From Tissierellia bacterium (GTDB taxonomy: Bacteria > Bacillota > Clostridia > Tissierellales > Tepidimicrobiaceae), in contig JAAYFV010000166.1 in NCBI GenBank assembly GCA_012728075.1, positions 1 to 64,000 of the forward strand: DNA of 64,000 bases. Direction: 5' to 3'. Positions 8,958 through 17,610 of the stretch are shown here, piece by piece; positions within the stretch are counted from its first letter, which is position 1; each line of letters starts with the position of its first letter. Under the pieces are notes generated by a model, which worked only from the letters and a program-made list of their open reading frames with translations, made no database searches and was not told the DNA's origin. Made by a program: the position numbers and the translations under genes.

Positions 8958-9079
8958 TTTGGGTTTTTAAAAGGTAAATTAAGGAACAATGTAAAAACTT
9001 ATTTTGTATAAAAAGTGAAAATATTTTCAAAGTATTTTTTAGTTGATAAAATTTAAAGATTACTATATAATTATTTTTG

Positions 9080-9096
9080 TTGCAAATCATTTGCAA
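9080..9096. promoter_or_regulatory. Fur-family-like operator upstream of the zinc transporter
   Basis: TTGCAAATCATTTGCAA is a perfect 8-1-8 palindrome, the 7-1-7 geometry used by Fur, Zur and PerR. It overlaps the predicted -35 box of the zinc operon, where binding would block transcription. The Fur-family gene at 11689, fourth in this operon, is the natural candidate ligand. The half-site differs from the B. subtilis Zur consensus, so the assignment rests on geometry and context. Confidence 0.6.
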
Positions 9097-9118
9097 TTAT
9101 AATTAAAAAACATATAAT
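9090..9118 (+). promoter_or_regulatory. Promoter of the zinc transporter operon
   Basis: TTTGCA (9090-9095), 17-bp spacer, TATAAT (9113-9118). A second TATAAT at 9123-9128 has no convincing -35. The -35 lies inside the palindrome at 9080-9096. Confidence 0.55.
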
Positions 9119-9159
9119 AGGGTATAATCCATAGAGAATGAAAATATAGGAGGAAAAAT

Positions 9160-10101
9160 ATGAAACTAAATAGATTTTTTATTATAATAATTATATTGGC
9201 TCTAATAGTAATATTTATCACTGGATGTAATAGCTATGAATATGAAAAGGATTTATACAATGATAAAATAAAAATAATTACAACACTATTTCCCCAATAT
9301 GATTTTGCCAATGAAATAGTAAAGGATAAGGGAGAAGTAAAATTACTTCTTCCTCCTGGGGTAGAAGCCCATTCCTATGAACCTACGCCTAAGGATATAG
9401 TAGATATAAAAAAAGCAGATGTATTTATATATACGGGAAAATATATGGAACCTTGGGCAGAGAAGATGATAAAGGAGATAGATGATTCCACAATAGTCAT
9501 AGATATAAGTAAAGGAATAGAGCTTGTAGATGAAGAAGATTGGGAACATAATCATGAACACCATGGAAAGGATCCCCATATATGGTTAGATCCAGTATAT
9601 GCTCAAAAGATAGTAGATAATATATTAGAAGGGATAATAAAAGCAGACAGTAAAAATGAAAATTTTTATAGACAAAATGCAGAGAACTATAAGGAAAAAC
9701 TGGCGGAATTGGATAAAAAATTTGTCGAAACTTTTAGTAAAGTTAAGCACAAAACCATTATACATGGAGGCCATTTTGCCTTTGGTTATTTTGCAAAGCG
9801 CTATGGATTAGAATATATATCTCCTTATGATGGATTTAGTCCTAATGCAGAACCAACTCCTAAGAAAATATCAGAACTGATGAACAATATGAAATCTTTA
9901 GGACTTAATGTGATTTATTATGAGGAGCTTATCGATCCTAAAGTGGCTAAAATTATATCTGAGGAAACAGGAGGGAAGATGCTACTATTACATGGGGCTC
10001 ACAATATATCAAAGGAAGAGTTAGAATCAGGAATAAGCTATATAGAGATAATGGAATCCAATTTAGACAGATTAAAAGAAGGGCTGGGTTATGATGAATA
10101 A
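9160..10101 (+). CDS. znuA: Zinc ABC transporter substrate-binding lipoprotein (ZnuA/AdcA type)
   Basis: This cluster-9 solute-binding protein captures zinc (or manganese) outside the membrane. The signal peptide ends in the lipobox ITGC with lipidated C23. The metal-binding fold is clear: VEAHSYEPTPKD (first His), a His-rich loop WEHNHEHHGKDPHIWLDP near residues 127-145, and IIHGGHFAFGYFAKRYGLE (third His). The His loop favours zinc. It precedes znuC (11-bp overlap) and znuB, with a Fur-family regulator after them. Bases 9941 onward belong to the giant palindrome, so only the 3' end is duplicated inside the window (63840-64000). Confidence 0.93.
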   Translation: MKLNRFFIIIIILALIVIFITGCNSYEYEKDLYNDKIKIITTLFPQYDFANEIVKDKGEVKLLLPPGVEAHSYEPTPKDIVDIKKADVFIYTGKYMEPWAEKMIKEIDDSTIVIDISKGIELVDEEDWEHNHEHHGKDPHIWLDPVYAQKIVDNILEGIIKADSKNENFYRQNAENYKEKLAELDKKFVETFSKVKHKTIIHGGHFAFGYFAKRYGLEYISPYDGFSPNAEPTPKKISELMNNMKSLGLNVIYYEELIDPKVAKIISEETGGKMLLLHGAHNISKEELESGISYIEIMESNLDRLKEGLGYDE

Positions 10102-10810
10102 CGTAATAACCGTAGAAAATTTAAACTTTAGTTTTGGGAAAAACCAAATATTAAAGGATATTAGTTTTCAAGTTGAAGAAGGGGATTATCTGGGGATAGT
10201 TGGTCCCAATGGTTCAGGGAAAACCACTTTGATAAAGATATTATTGGGACTAATTGGCCCCTATGAAGGAAAAATAATATTTAATGATGAAATAGGAAAC
10301 AAAAATTCAATAGGTTATGTGCCTCAAGGCGCTATAAAAAGGGATAGATTATTTCCAGCAACTGTAGAAGAAATAGTAGCTACTGGATTATTATCCCAAA
10401 AAAAAGGCATGAAATTTTATTCTAAAGAAGACTATAGAAAAGTAGAGAATATACTTAAAAAACTAGGAATATATGGCCTAAAGAATAGAAAAATAGGCAA
10501 TCTATCTGGGGGTCAAATTCAAAGAGCTTTACTAGCTAGGGCTATGGTGTCAAAGCCAAATATATTATTTTTAGATGAACCTACAAGTGCCTTAGATCCT
10601 AAAATAAGAGAGGATTTTTATAGCATATTAAAAGAAATAAATAGGGAAGGGGTAACAATAATACTAATATCCCATGATATTCTTTCCATAAAAAAGTATG
10701 TAAATAAAATACTATATTTAAATAGGGAAATAATATTTTATGGCCCTTATGACCAATTTAAAAATTCAAAAGAGATAGCCCAGTATTTTGGAATAACTTC
10801 AAGGGATTAA
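10091..10810 (+). CDS. znuC: Zinc ABC transporter ATP-binding protein
   Basis: The ATPase powers uptake through ZnuB. The 239 residues include Walker A GPNGSGKTT (about residue 37), Q-loop GYVPQ, signature NLSGGQIQRALLARA, Walker B ILFLDEPTSALDP and the switch His in ILISHD. The start overlaps the 3' end of znuA by 11 bp; a second ATG directly follows the first, and either could be used. Zinc as substrate follows from the neighbours. Confidence 0.93.
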   Translation: MMNNVITVENLNFSFGKNQILKDISFQVEEGDYLGIVGPNGSGKTTLIKILLGLIGPYEGKIIFNDEIGNKNSIGYVPQGAIKRDRLFPATVEEIVATGLLSQKKGMKFYSKEDYRKVENILKKLGIYGLKNRKIGNLSGGQIQRALLARAMVSKPNILFLDEPTSALDPKIREDFYSILKEINREGVTIILISHDILSIKKYVNKILYLNREIIFYGPYDQFKNSKEIAQYFGITSRD

Positions 10811-10829
10811 CAAATGGTGGTGATATGAG

Positions 10830-11660
10830 ATGAAAGAATTTTTGCCATTAATTATGGAGGCATTACAACAGGATTTTATATTAAGGGGAATAGTAGTAGG
10901 TTCTTTAATAGCTATTTCTTCATCTTTTTTAGGGATATTTCTAGTGCTTAAAAAGCATTCCATGATAGGAGATGGACTTGCTCATGTAAGTTTTGCCACT
11001 GTGGCTATTGCCTTATTATTAAATAAATCTCCTTTAATAATATCCATACCTTTAGTTATTCTTTCATCTTTTTTAATACTTAAATTAGATGAAAAAGCGG
11101 ATATACATGGGGATGCAGCTATAGGGCTTATTTCTTCATTGGCTATAGCAGTGGGGGTTTTAATATCAAGTATATCTAAAGGATTTAATGTGGACCTATT
11201 TTCCTATTTATTTGGTAGTATTTTGGTTATAAGCAAGATGGACTTGATATTATCCATAATATTATCTATTATAGTTATACTGATTATATGTATTTTCTAT
11301 AATAGTTTATTTGCTATAACCTATGATGAGGAATTTGCTAATGTATTAGGAATAAATTCTAAATTTATTAACTATTTAATATCTACTTTAACATCTATAA
11401 CCGTGGTTTTAGGGATTAGGATAGTAGGGACTATGCTTATATCCAGTATGATAATATTTCCTACGGTAACAGCCTTACAGGTATCTAATAGTTTTAATAG
11501 CACCATACTAATTTCTTCTATAGTGTCGATAATTAGTGTTATAATGGGAACCTTTATATCCTATATATTCAATTTGCCTACAGGAGCAACTATTGTAATT
11601 ATAAATGGAATGTTCTTCCTTTTATTCTTTCTCATAAGGAAGTTAAAAAATAATAATTAA
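10830..11660 (+). CDS. znuB: Zinc ABC transporter permease
   Basis: A membrane protein of the ABC-3 family, 276 residues with about eight hydrophobic segments. Family marks include SSFLGIFLVLKKHSMIGDGLAHVSFATVAIAL near residues 30-60, GDAAIGLISSLAIAVG near 95 and GTMLISSMIIFPTVTALQ near 205. It lies 19 bp after znuC, and a GGTGGTGATATGAG site precedes the ATG. It forms the channel of the zinc importer. Confidence 0.93.
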   Translation: MKEFLPLIMEALQQDFILRGIVVGSLIAISSSFLGIFLVLKKHSMIGDGLAHVSFATVAIALLLNKSPLIISIPLVILSSFLILKLDEKADIHGDAAIGLISSLAIAVGVLISSISKGFNVDLFSYLFGSILVISKMDLILSIILSIIVILIICIFYNSLFAITYDEEFANVLGINSKFINYLISTLTSITVVLGIRIVGTMLISSMIIFPTVTALQVSNSFNSTILISSIVSIISVIMGTFISYIFNLPTGATIVIINGMFFLLFFLIRKLKNNN

Positions 11661-11688
11661 AATTAACCAAAACAAGGAGAAGGATAAA

Positions 11689-12123
11689 ATGCTTAAATAT
11701 ATTGATAATAAAGATATATTCAAAGAATGTGGAATTAAAAAAACAAAACAGAGAAACATCTTACTAAATATATTAAAGGAAGAAGAGGAACCATTGACTG
11801 CAGAGGAAATTTTTATAAAAGCTAGGGAAAGGGATAAGTATATTAATCTTTCAACTATATATAGGACACTTAATATATTTATATCAAAGGATATAGCGAT
11901 AAAATTAAATTTAGAAAAGGAAAACAAATCCATGTTTCAATTAAATATGATGGATCATCAACATCATATAAGATGTATATCCTGTAATAAAAAGATAAGA
12001 ATAGATAAATGTCCTATCATTGGATATGAATATTTTATAGAAGAGAATACAAATTTTCATATTATAGGACATAAGCTTGAGCTATATGGATACTGTTCTA
12101 AATGTAAAGATAAAAAACAATAG
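11689..12123 (+). CDS. zur: Fur-family metal-responsive repressor, probably Zur
   Basis: A 144-residue Fur-family protein: winged helix with recognition segment STIYRTLNIF near residues 58-67, then a metal-binding half with the HQHHIRCISCNKK signature (His cluster and first CxxC) and a C-terminal CSKC that completes a structural zinc site. It is the fourth gene after znuACB, 28 bp after znuB, which makes zinc sensing more likely than iron or peroxide. The palindrome at 9080-9096 is its likely target. Fur or PerR cannot be excluded from sequence alone. Confidence 0.85.
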   Translation: MLKYIDNKDIFKECGIKKTKQRNILLNILKEEEEPLTAEEIFIKARERDKYINLSTIYRTLNIFISKDIAIKLNLEKENKSMFQLNMMDHQHHIRCISCNKKIRIDKCPIIGYEYFIEENTNFHIIGHKLELYGYCSKCKDKKQ

Positions 12124-12191
12124 ATATAATTAAAAATATTGTTAGCATTTTATATATTATAATGGATAAATACCATATATAGGAGGAAAAG

Positions 12192-12794
12192 ATGAATAGA
12201 AAAAGATTGCTTATTATAAGTATTATATCCATAGCAATATTTATAATATTAGGAATCAATATTAAAACTTCTCAAGAAGGGATTTTATTTGATGAAATAA
12301 TAATGGACTATGTCCATAGCAGAACAACTCCTCTAGGTACAAATATTATGAAAACAATTACTTATTTTGGGTCAGTATATTTTTTCTTACCCATTGGGAT
12401 AGTAATATTTATATATATGCTAAGGCAAAATAATACCCAGGGAATTCTTTTATTAATACTATCTACCTTAGGTTCCTATGGGTTAAATTTTATACTTAAG
12501 AATATATTTGTAAGGACTAGACCTTTAAAATACTTTTTAATAGAACAAGGGGGATATAGTTTTCCCAGTGGACATGCCATGGTATCTATGACCTTTTATA
12601 CTACAATGACTTATATATTTACAAGGGATTGTGAAAAAAGGGACAAAGAAAGTGTTATATGGTTTTTAAATGGATTAATCATATTTTTAATAGGATTTAG
12701 TAGAATCTATCTAGGAGTTCACTGGCCAACGGATATACTCATGGGGTACTTAATAGGCTATATATATTATAAGGGAATAATATATATAATTTAG
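12192..12794 (+). CDS. PAP2-family membrane phosphatase
   Basis: A 200-residue integral membrane protein with the full PAP2 catalytic signature: KNIFVRTRP (KX6RP), SFPSGHA (PSGH with the active His) and SRIYLGVHWPTD (SRX5HX3D). About five hydrophobic segments are visible, with an N-terminal helix. Such enzymes dephosphorylate undecaprenyl pyrophosphate (BcrC/PgpB-like) or phosphatidate; the exact lipid cannot be told here. It has its own AGGAGG site and lies 68 bp after zur, so it may or may not share the transcript. Confidence 0.88.
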   Translation: MNRKRLLIISIISIAIFIILGINIKTSQEGILFDEIIMDYVHSRTTPLGTNIMKTITYFGSVYFFLPIGIVIFIYMLRQNNTQGILLLILSTLGSYGLNFILKNIFVRTRPLKYFLIEQGGYSFPSGHAMVSMTFYTTMTYIFTRDCEKRDKESVIWFLNGLIIFLIGFSRIYLGVHWPTDILMGYLIGYIYYKGIIYII

Positions 12795-12853
12795 AAAAAC
12801 TACATGATCAAAAGAACTTTTTTAAAAGAAATACTTTATTTAAATTTTCAAAA

Positions 12854-12871
12854 GTGTTATTATTATAACAA
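12854..12871. promoter_or_regulatory. Rex-like operator upstream of the hydrogenase operon
   Basis: The 18-bp site GTGTTATTATTATAACAA has the 7-4-7 geometry of Rex sites, and its half-sites are close to the clostridial TTGTTAA form. Rex senses NADH/NAD+ and often controls hydrogenase and fermentation genes in clostridia. The 197-bp gap (12795-12991) holds no other clear signal; a weak TATAAC -10 overlaps this palindrome. AT-rich sequence makes chance matches possible. Confidence 0.5.
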
Positions 12872-12991
12872 TAGTCTAACTAATCTACATAAAAAGTAAT
12901 TCAGCTTTTATATAAAAAATTCTTCCATTTTCCACTTCAGCGAACGTAATAGTGAGTAGTTTGTAAATTTTATTAGAAAGGAGTAAAAAAC

Positions 12992-14824
12992 ATGAGTAGA
13001 CTTAGTATTATTACCAAAGATAAAGCACAAGCCACTGTTGAAGTCCTATACAAAGACCTAGAACGTAGAATTATTGCAAGCCCTCCAGGATTATGCCCAA
13101 TAGATTTAGCCTCTTCTTTTTTAAAGATGTGTCATGCACAAACTTGTGGTAAGTGTGTTCCCTGTAGAATAGGCTTAGGTCAATTGGAAAGCTTACTAGA
13201 AAGTGTATTGGATGGAGAAGCAGATTTGGAAACTATCAACTTAATAGAAAAGACTGCAAAGGCCATTTATTATTCAGCAGACTGTGCCATAGGATATGAA
13301 GCAGCTAACATGGTATTAAAGGGAGTTGAAGGTTTCAGAGATGATTTTGAAGAGCATATATTACGTGGTAGATGTACTTTTGAACTATATCAGCCAGTTC
13401 CATGTGTATCCTTATGTCCTGCTGGAGTAGATGTACCAGGTTATATTGCATTGATATCTGAAGGAAGATACAAAGATGCTATTAGATTAATAAGGAAGGA
13501 CAACCCTATGCCTGCTACTTGTTCATTAGTCTGTGAACATCCTTGTGAAACTAGATGTAGAAGAAATATGATAGATGACTCTATCAATATTAGAGGCTTA
13601 AAGCGATTTGCAGTAGAGAATGCAGGCAAGGTACCTGTTGAGGAAAGGGCACCTTCTACTGGTAAAAAAGTAGCTATAGTTGGAGGGGGCCCTAGCGGAT
13701 TAAGTGCAGCTTATTATCTATCCATTATGGGACATGATGTAGAAATATTTGAGCAAAATCAGAAACTAGGTGGAATGTTAAGATATGGAATACCAAGCTA
13801 TAGACTTCCAAGAGAAGTATTAGATGAGGAGATTAATACTATTCTTTCTACAGGAATAAAAGTACACAAAGGTGTAAAAATTGGTAAGGATTTGACAGTA
13901 TCAGAACTAAAAGAGAAATTTGATGCCATTTATATAGCTATTGGAGCTCAGACAGATAAAAAACTAGGTATTGAAGGTCAGGAAGCAGAAGGTGTTGTTT
14001 CCGCAGTTGAAGTTTTACGTCAAATAGGAGATGAAAAATATCCTGATTTTACAGGTAAATCCGTTGTAGTTGTTGGTGGGGGAAATGTGGCAATAGATGT
14101 AGCCCGATTAGCAGTACGTTTAGGTGCTGAAAATGTTAAGATAGTTTATCGTAGGCGAAAGGTGGATATGCCTGCTATGGAAGTGGAAGTTGAAGGAGCA
14201 ATAGCAGAAGGCTGTGAAATATATGATTTATACGCACCAAGTAAAATAGAAACAGATGAAAAGGGTCATGTTAAAGCTATTTTAGTAAAACCTCAAATTG
14301 TAGGGCCTATAAGGGATGGTAGACCAGTACCAGTTGAATCAACAGATGGTATCCGGAGGATAGAATGCGATTCAGTTATCATAGCTATAGGGCAAGGCAT
14401 TGAATCCAAATCCTTTGAAACAGAAGGGATACCAGTAACTGAAGGGGCAATAGATGCACCTGATTGGCTAGGTATAGAGGATATTCCTGGAATATATGCT
14501 GGTGGAGATTGTGTATCAGGACCAGCAACAGTAATTAGAGCTATAGCAGCTGGAAAGGTGGCAGCCGCTAATATAGATAATTATTTAGGATACCATCATA
14601 TAATAGAAACAGATGTTAAGATACCAGAAGCTAGATTGGCAGATAGAATACCTTGTGGAAGGGTTAATATGAGGGAAAGAGATGCATCGGAGAGAATTAA
14701 GGACTTTGATTTAGTAGAATGTGGTATGACTTGTGAAGAAGCTAATCAAGAGTCTAGAAGATGCTTAAGATGTGATCACTTTGGATTTGGAGTATTTAAA
14801 GGGGGTAGGATTGAAAGATGGTAA
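12992..14824 (+). CDS. NuoF-like/GltD-like fused iron-sulfur flavoprotein, electron partner of the hydrogenase
   Basis: A 610-residue fusion. Residues ~1-125 match the C-terminal part of NuoF: C52-x2-C55-x2-C58 and C98 reproduce the N3-type [4Fe-4S] ligands, but the NuoF FMN/NADH domain is absent. Residues ~130-215 are the Cys-rich GltD N-terminal domain (CVSLCPAG, CSLVCEHPCETRC). The rest is a glutamate-synthase-beta-like FAD/NAD(P)H oxidoreductase with VAIVGGGPSGLSAA near 225 and VVVVGGGNVAIDVARLA near 360. The stop overlaps the hydrogenase start by 7 bp, so the two are coupled and likely form an NAD(P)H-linked hydrogenase, resembling group A2 (glutamate-synthase-linked) systems. The nucleotide used and any bifurcation are unknown. 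Confidence 0.85.
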   Translation: MSRLSIITKDKAQATVEVLYKDLERRIIASPPGLCPIDLASSFLKMCHAQTCGKCVPCRIGLGQLESLLESVLDGEADLETINLIEKTAKAIYYSADCAIGYEAANMVLKGVEGFRDDFEEHILRGRCTFELYQPVPCVSLCPAGVDVPGYIALISEGRYKDAIRLIRKDNPMPATCSLVCEHPCETRCRRNMIDDSINIRGLKRFAVENAGKVPVEERAPSTGKKVAIVGGGPSGLSAAYYLSIMGHDVEIFEQNQKLGGMLRYGIPSYRLPREVLDEEINTILSTGIKVHKGVKIGKDLTVSELKEKFDAIYIAIGAQTDKKLGIEGQEAEGVVSAVEVLRQIGDEKYPDFTGKSVVVVGGGNVAIDVARLAVRLGAENVKIVYRRRKVDMPAMEVEVEGAIAEGCEIYDLYAPSKIETDEKGHVKAILVKPQIVGPIRDGRPVPVESTDGIRRIECDSVIIAIGQGIESKSFETEGIPVTEGAIDAPDWLGIEDIPGIYAGGDCVSGPATVIRAIAAGKVAAANIDNYLGYHHIIETDVKIPEARLADRIPCGRVNMRERDASERIKDFDLVECGMTCEEANQESRRCLRCDHFGFGVFKGGRIERW

Positions 14825-16560
14825 ATATAGTAATTGATAATAAAAAGATAAAAGTTCCAGAAGGAACAACTATATTAGATGCAGCTAAATTAAATGACAT
14901 ACCTATTCCCAATCTTTGCTATCTTAAGGAATTAAATGAAATTGGAGCATGTAGAGTTTGTGTAGTAGAAATAGAAGGAATTAATAGATTGGTTACAGCT
15001 TGTAATAATGTAGTAGAAGAAGGTATGGTCATCTATACCAATAGTCCAAAGGTAAGGGGAACCAGACGTATAAATGTGGAATTGATTCTTTCACAACACG
15101 ATGCTCGATGTGCTGCCTGTGTTAGAAGTGGAAATTGTAGTTTACAAACTATAGCCAATGATTTAGGAATTTTAGACATTCCTTATGAAGAGGATCTACC
15201 TCATGCAAGATGGACTAAAGGTTTTCCATTAGTACGTGAATATGAAAAATGTATAAAATGTATGCGCTGTATTCAAGTATGTGATAAAATTCAAGACTTA
15301 AATATATGGGATTTATCCAATACAGGTTCTAGAACCAATGTAGATGTTTCTTTAAATAGAAGAATAGAAGAATCTGACTGTTCCCTTTGTGGTCAATGTA
15401 TTACCCATTGTCCTGTTGGTGCTCTTCATGAAAGAGATGATACTCAAAAAGTATTTGAAGCATTAGCGGATGAGGATAAGATTACAGTAGTGCAAATTGC
15501 ACCAGCGGTAAGAGCAGCTTGGGGAGAAGAGCTAGGTTTGAGTAGAGAGTTTGCAACAGTAAATAGATTGGTAGCAGCATTAAGAAGAATGGGATTTGAC
15601 TATATATTTGACACTAACTTTACTGCTGATTTAACCATAATGGAAGAGGGAAGTGAATTTTTAGAGAAGTTGAAGAATAAAGAAAATGAGAAATTCCCTA
15701 TGTTTACTTCCTGTTGCCCAGGATGGATACGTTTTATGAAAACTCAATATCCTGATATGGTAGAGCAACTATCCACTGCTAAATCACCACAACAAATGTT
15801 TGGAGCCATAGCTAAATCCTATTATGCAGAATTATTAAATGTAGATCCTAGTAGGATTTTCTGTGTATCTATTATGCCTTGTACAGCTAAAAAATATGAA
15901 TGTGATGTATCTGTTTTAAATGATGCAGGTGCTGGGCAGGATGTAGATGTGGTGTTAACTACTAGAGAAGTAGTAAGAATGATAAGGGCTGAGCATATCG
16001 TACCAGAAACATTAGAAGAAGAAGAATTTGACACACCATTGGGCATTAGCTCTGGTGCTGCAGTTATATTTGGTGCAACTGGAGGAGTAATGGAAGCAGC
16101 TTTAAGATCAGCTTATTATTTGGTAACCAATGAAAATCCAGATCCAGACGCATTTAAGGAAGTAAGAGGTAAAGAAGGTTGGAAAGAAGCAACTTTTGAT
16201 TTAGCAGGAAATAATATTCGAGTAGCTGTTGCCAGTGGCTTAGGCAATACTAGAAGATTGATAGAAGCCATTAGAAATGGGGAAGTAGAATATGATTTTG
16301 TTGAAATAATGGCTTGCCCCGGTGGCTGTGCAGGTGGAGGAGGTCAACCTATTAAGGATGGAGTTGAATTAGCTGAGGAAAGGGCTGAAGTATTGTATGG
16401 ATTAGATAAGATAAGCAATATTCGATTCTCACATGAAAATCCAGCAATAATAAAATGTTATGAAGATTATTTAGGTAAGCCTTTATCACCTCGTTCCCAT
16501 AAGCTTCTTCATACAGACCAACACAAATGGGAATTAAACACACTTTCTAAAAAAATATAA
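14818..16560 (+). CDS. hydA: [FeFe]-hydrogenase catalytic subunit, CpI-like
   Basis: A 580-residue enzyme interconverting protons and H2 in the cytoplasm. N-terminal [2Fe-2S] ligands C34, C45, C48, C62; His-ligated cluster H94, C98, C101, C107; two [4Fe-4S] motifs C145-C155 and C188-C198; then the H-cluster loops TSCCPGWIRF, MPCTAKKYE and MACPGGCAGGGGQP. This is the same modular layout and size as Clostridium pasteurianum CpI. The H-cluster maturases HydEFG are not in the window. Electrons probably come from the fused flavoprotein encoded just upstream. Confidence 0.95.
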   Translation: MVNIVIDNKKIKVPEGTTILDAAKLNDIPIPNLCYLKELNEIGACRVCVVEIEGINRLVTACNNVVEEGMVIYTNSPKVRGTRRINVELILSQHDARCAACVRSGNCSLQTIANDLGILDIPYEEDLPHARWTKGFPLVREYEKCIKCMRCIQVCDKIQDLNIWDLSNTGSRTNVDVSLNRRIEESDCSLCGQCITHCPVGALHERDDTQKVFEALADEDKITVVQIAPAVRAAWGEELGLSREFATVNRLVAALRRMGFDYIFDTNFTADLTIMEEGSEFLEKLKNKENEKFPMFTSCCPGWIRFMKTQYPDMVEQLSTAKSPQQMFGAIAKSYYAELLNVDPSRIFCVSIMPCTAKKYECDVSVLNDAGAGQDVDVVLTTREVVRMIRAEHIVPETLEEEEFDTPLGISSGAAVIFGATGGVMEAALRSAYYLVTNENPDPDAFKEVRGKEGWKEATFDLAGNNIRVAVASGLGNTRRLIEAIRNGEVEYDFVEIMACPGGCAGGGGQPIKDGVELAEERAEVLYGLDKISNIRFSHENPAIIKCYEDYLGKPLSPRSHKLLHTDQHKWELNTLSKKI

Positions 16561-16567
16561 TTTTGTA

Positions 16568-16604
16568 GGTCTCTAAGGATACAATATTCTTTAGAGGCCT
16601 TATT
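16568..16604 (+). terminator. Terminator after the hydrogenase operon
   Basis: GGTCTCTAAGGA pairs with TTCTTTAGAGGCC (one mismatch and G-U pairs) around a short AT loop. The following T tract is weak (TTATTTAG), so read-through into the ABC importer is possible. Confidence 0.6.
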
Positions 16605-16638
16605 TAGTGATATAATATTGGTGGGAGGGATGGATAAT

Positions 16639-17610
16639 ATGAGTAAAATATATTTAATTATAGTATGCCTAATTATAATTTTATTTACCACTAGCTGTGG
16701 AACAAATAAAGCTGTGGAACCGATAACAGTTAATTTTTCTTTTGTAGATGGTATCCCTGCTCTTACGGTAGCTAAAATATTGAAGGAAAAACCTACCATA
16801 GATGAAAATATAACTATAAATTATGAAATACAAAAATCTCCAGATCTATTAGTTAGCAAGGTACTAAAGGAAGAAGCAGATATAGCAATAGTTCCTTCTA
16901 ATTTAGCAGCTCAAGCGTTTAATAAGGGGCTTCCTTACAAGCTAGTAGGAACAGCTACTTGGGGAACTATTTATTTAGTTGGTACAGAAGATATAAATAG
17001 TTTTGATGAATTGAAGGGAAAGGAAATATATGCTTTTGGGAAAGGACTTACACCAGATTTAGTACTTAGATTTGTACTTTCAGAAAATGGTATTGACCCA
17101 GATAAAGATATAAATATAAGTTATTTAAATGCTGCTTCAGAAGTAGCTCCTGCTTTATTGGGAGGTAAAGCTAAATTAGCCCTTCTTCCAGAACCATTGG
17201 TAACCAATATAATGATGAAAAAAGAAGATGTTAAAGTAGTACTTGATTTAAATGAAGAATGGAAAAATATTACAGGAACTAGTGGAGGATACCCTCAAGC
17301 TAGTTTAGTAATAAAAACAGATTTAATAGAAAACAATAGAGAGTTTGTTGATGAATTTATTAAACTATATGAGGAAAGCATAAAGTGGGCTAAAGAAAAT
17401 CCAGAAAAACTAGGGGATTATTCAGAAGAATTGGAATTAGGAGTCAATAAAGCTTCCATAGTGGAAGGGATAGAAAGGATTAACATAGGTCCTTTTTCCA
17501 TTGGAGAAAGCAAAGAAGAATATAAAATTTATTTTGAGACAATAATGGATTTTGCACCAGATTTCATAGGAGGAAAAATCCCTGATGAGGAAATATACTT
17601 TGAAAGATAA
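16639..17610 (+). CDS. ABC importer substrate-binding lipoprotein, NitT/TauT type
   Basis: A lipoprotein of the periplasmic-binding NMT1/NitT-TauT class: signal peptide with lipobox TTSC (C20), then two lobes with NFSFVDGIPALTVAKIL at the start and ADIAIVPSNLAAQAF near residue 80. The ligand is not identifiable; members bind nitrate, taurine, sulfonates, or thiamine precursors. An ORF can begin at TTG 16618, but GGGAGGG at 16622-16628 sits correctly for ATG 16639. It starts a three-gene importer and lies directly after the hydrogenase operon. Confidence 0.85.
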   Translation: MSKIYLIIVCLIIILFTTSCGTNKAVEPITVNFSFVDGIPALTVAKILKEKPTIDENITINYEIQKSPDLLVSKVLKEEADIAIVPSNLAAQAFNKGLPYKLVGTATWGTIYLVGTEDINSFDELKGKEIYAFGKGLTPDLVLRFVLSENGIDPDKDINISYLNAASEVAPALLGGKAKLALLPEPLVTNIMMKKEDVKVVLDLNEEWKNITGTSGGYPQASLVIKTDLIENNREFVDEFIKLYEESIKWAKENPEKLGDYSEELELGVNKASIVEGIERINIGPFSIGESKEEYKIYFETIMDFAPDFIGGKIPDEEIYFER

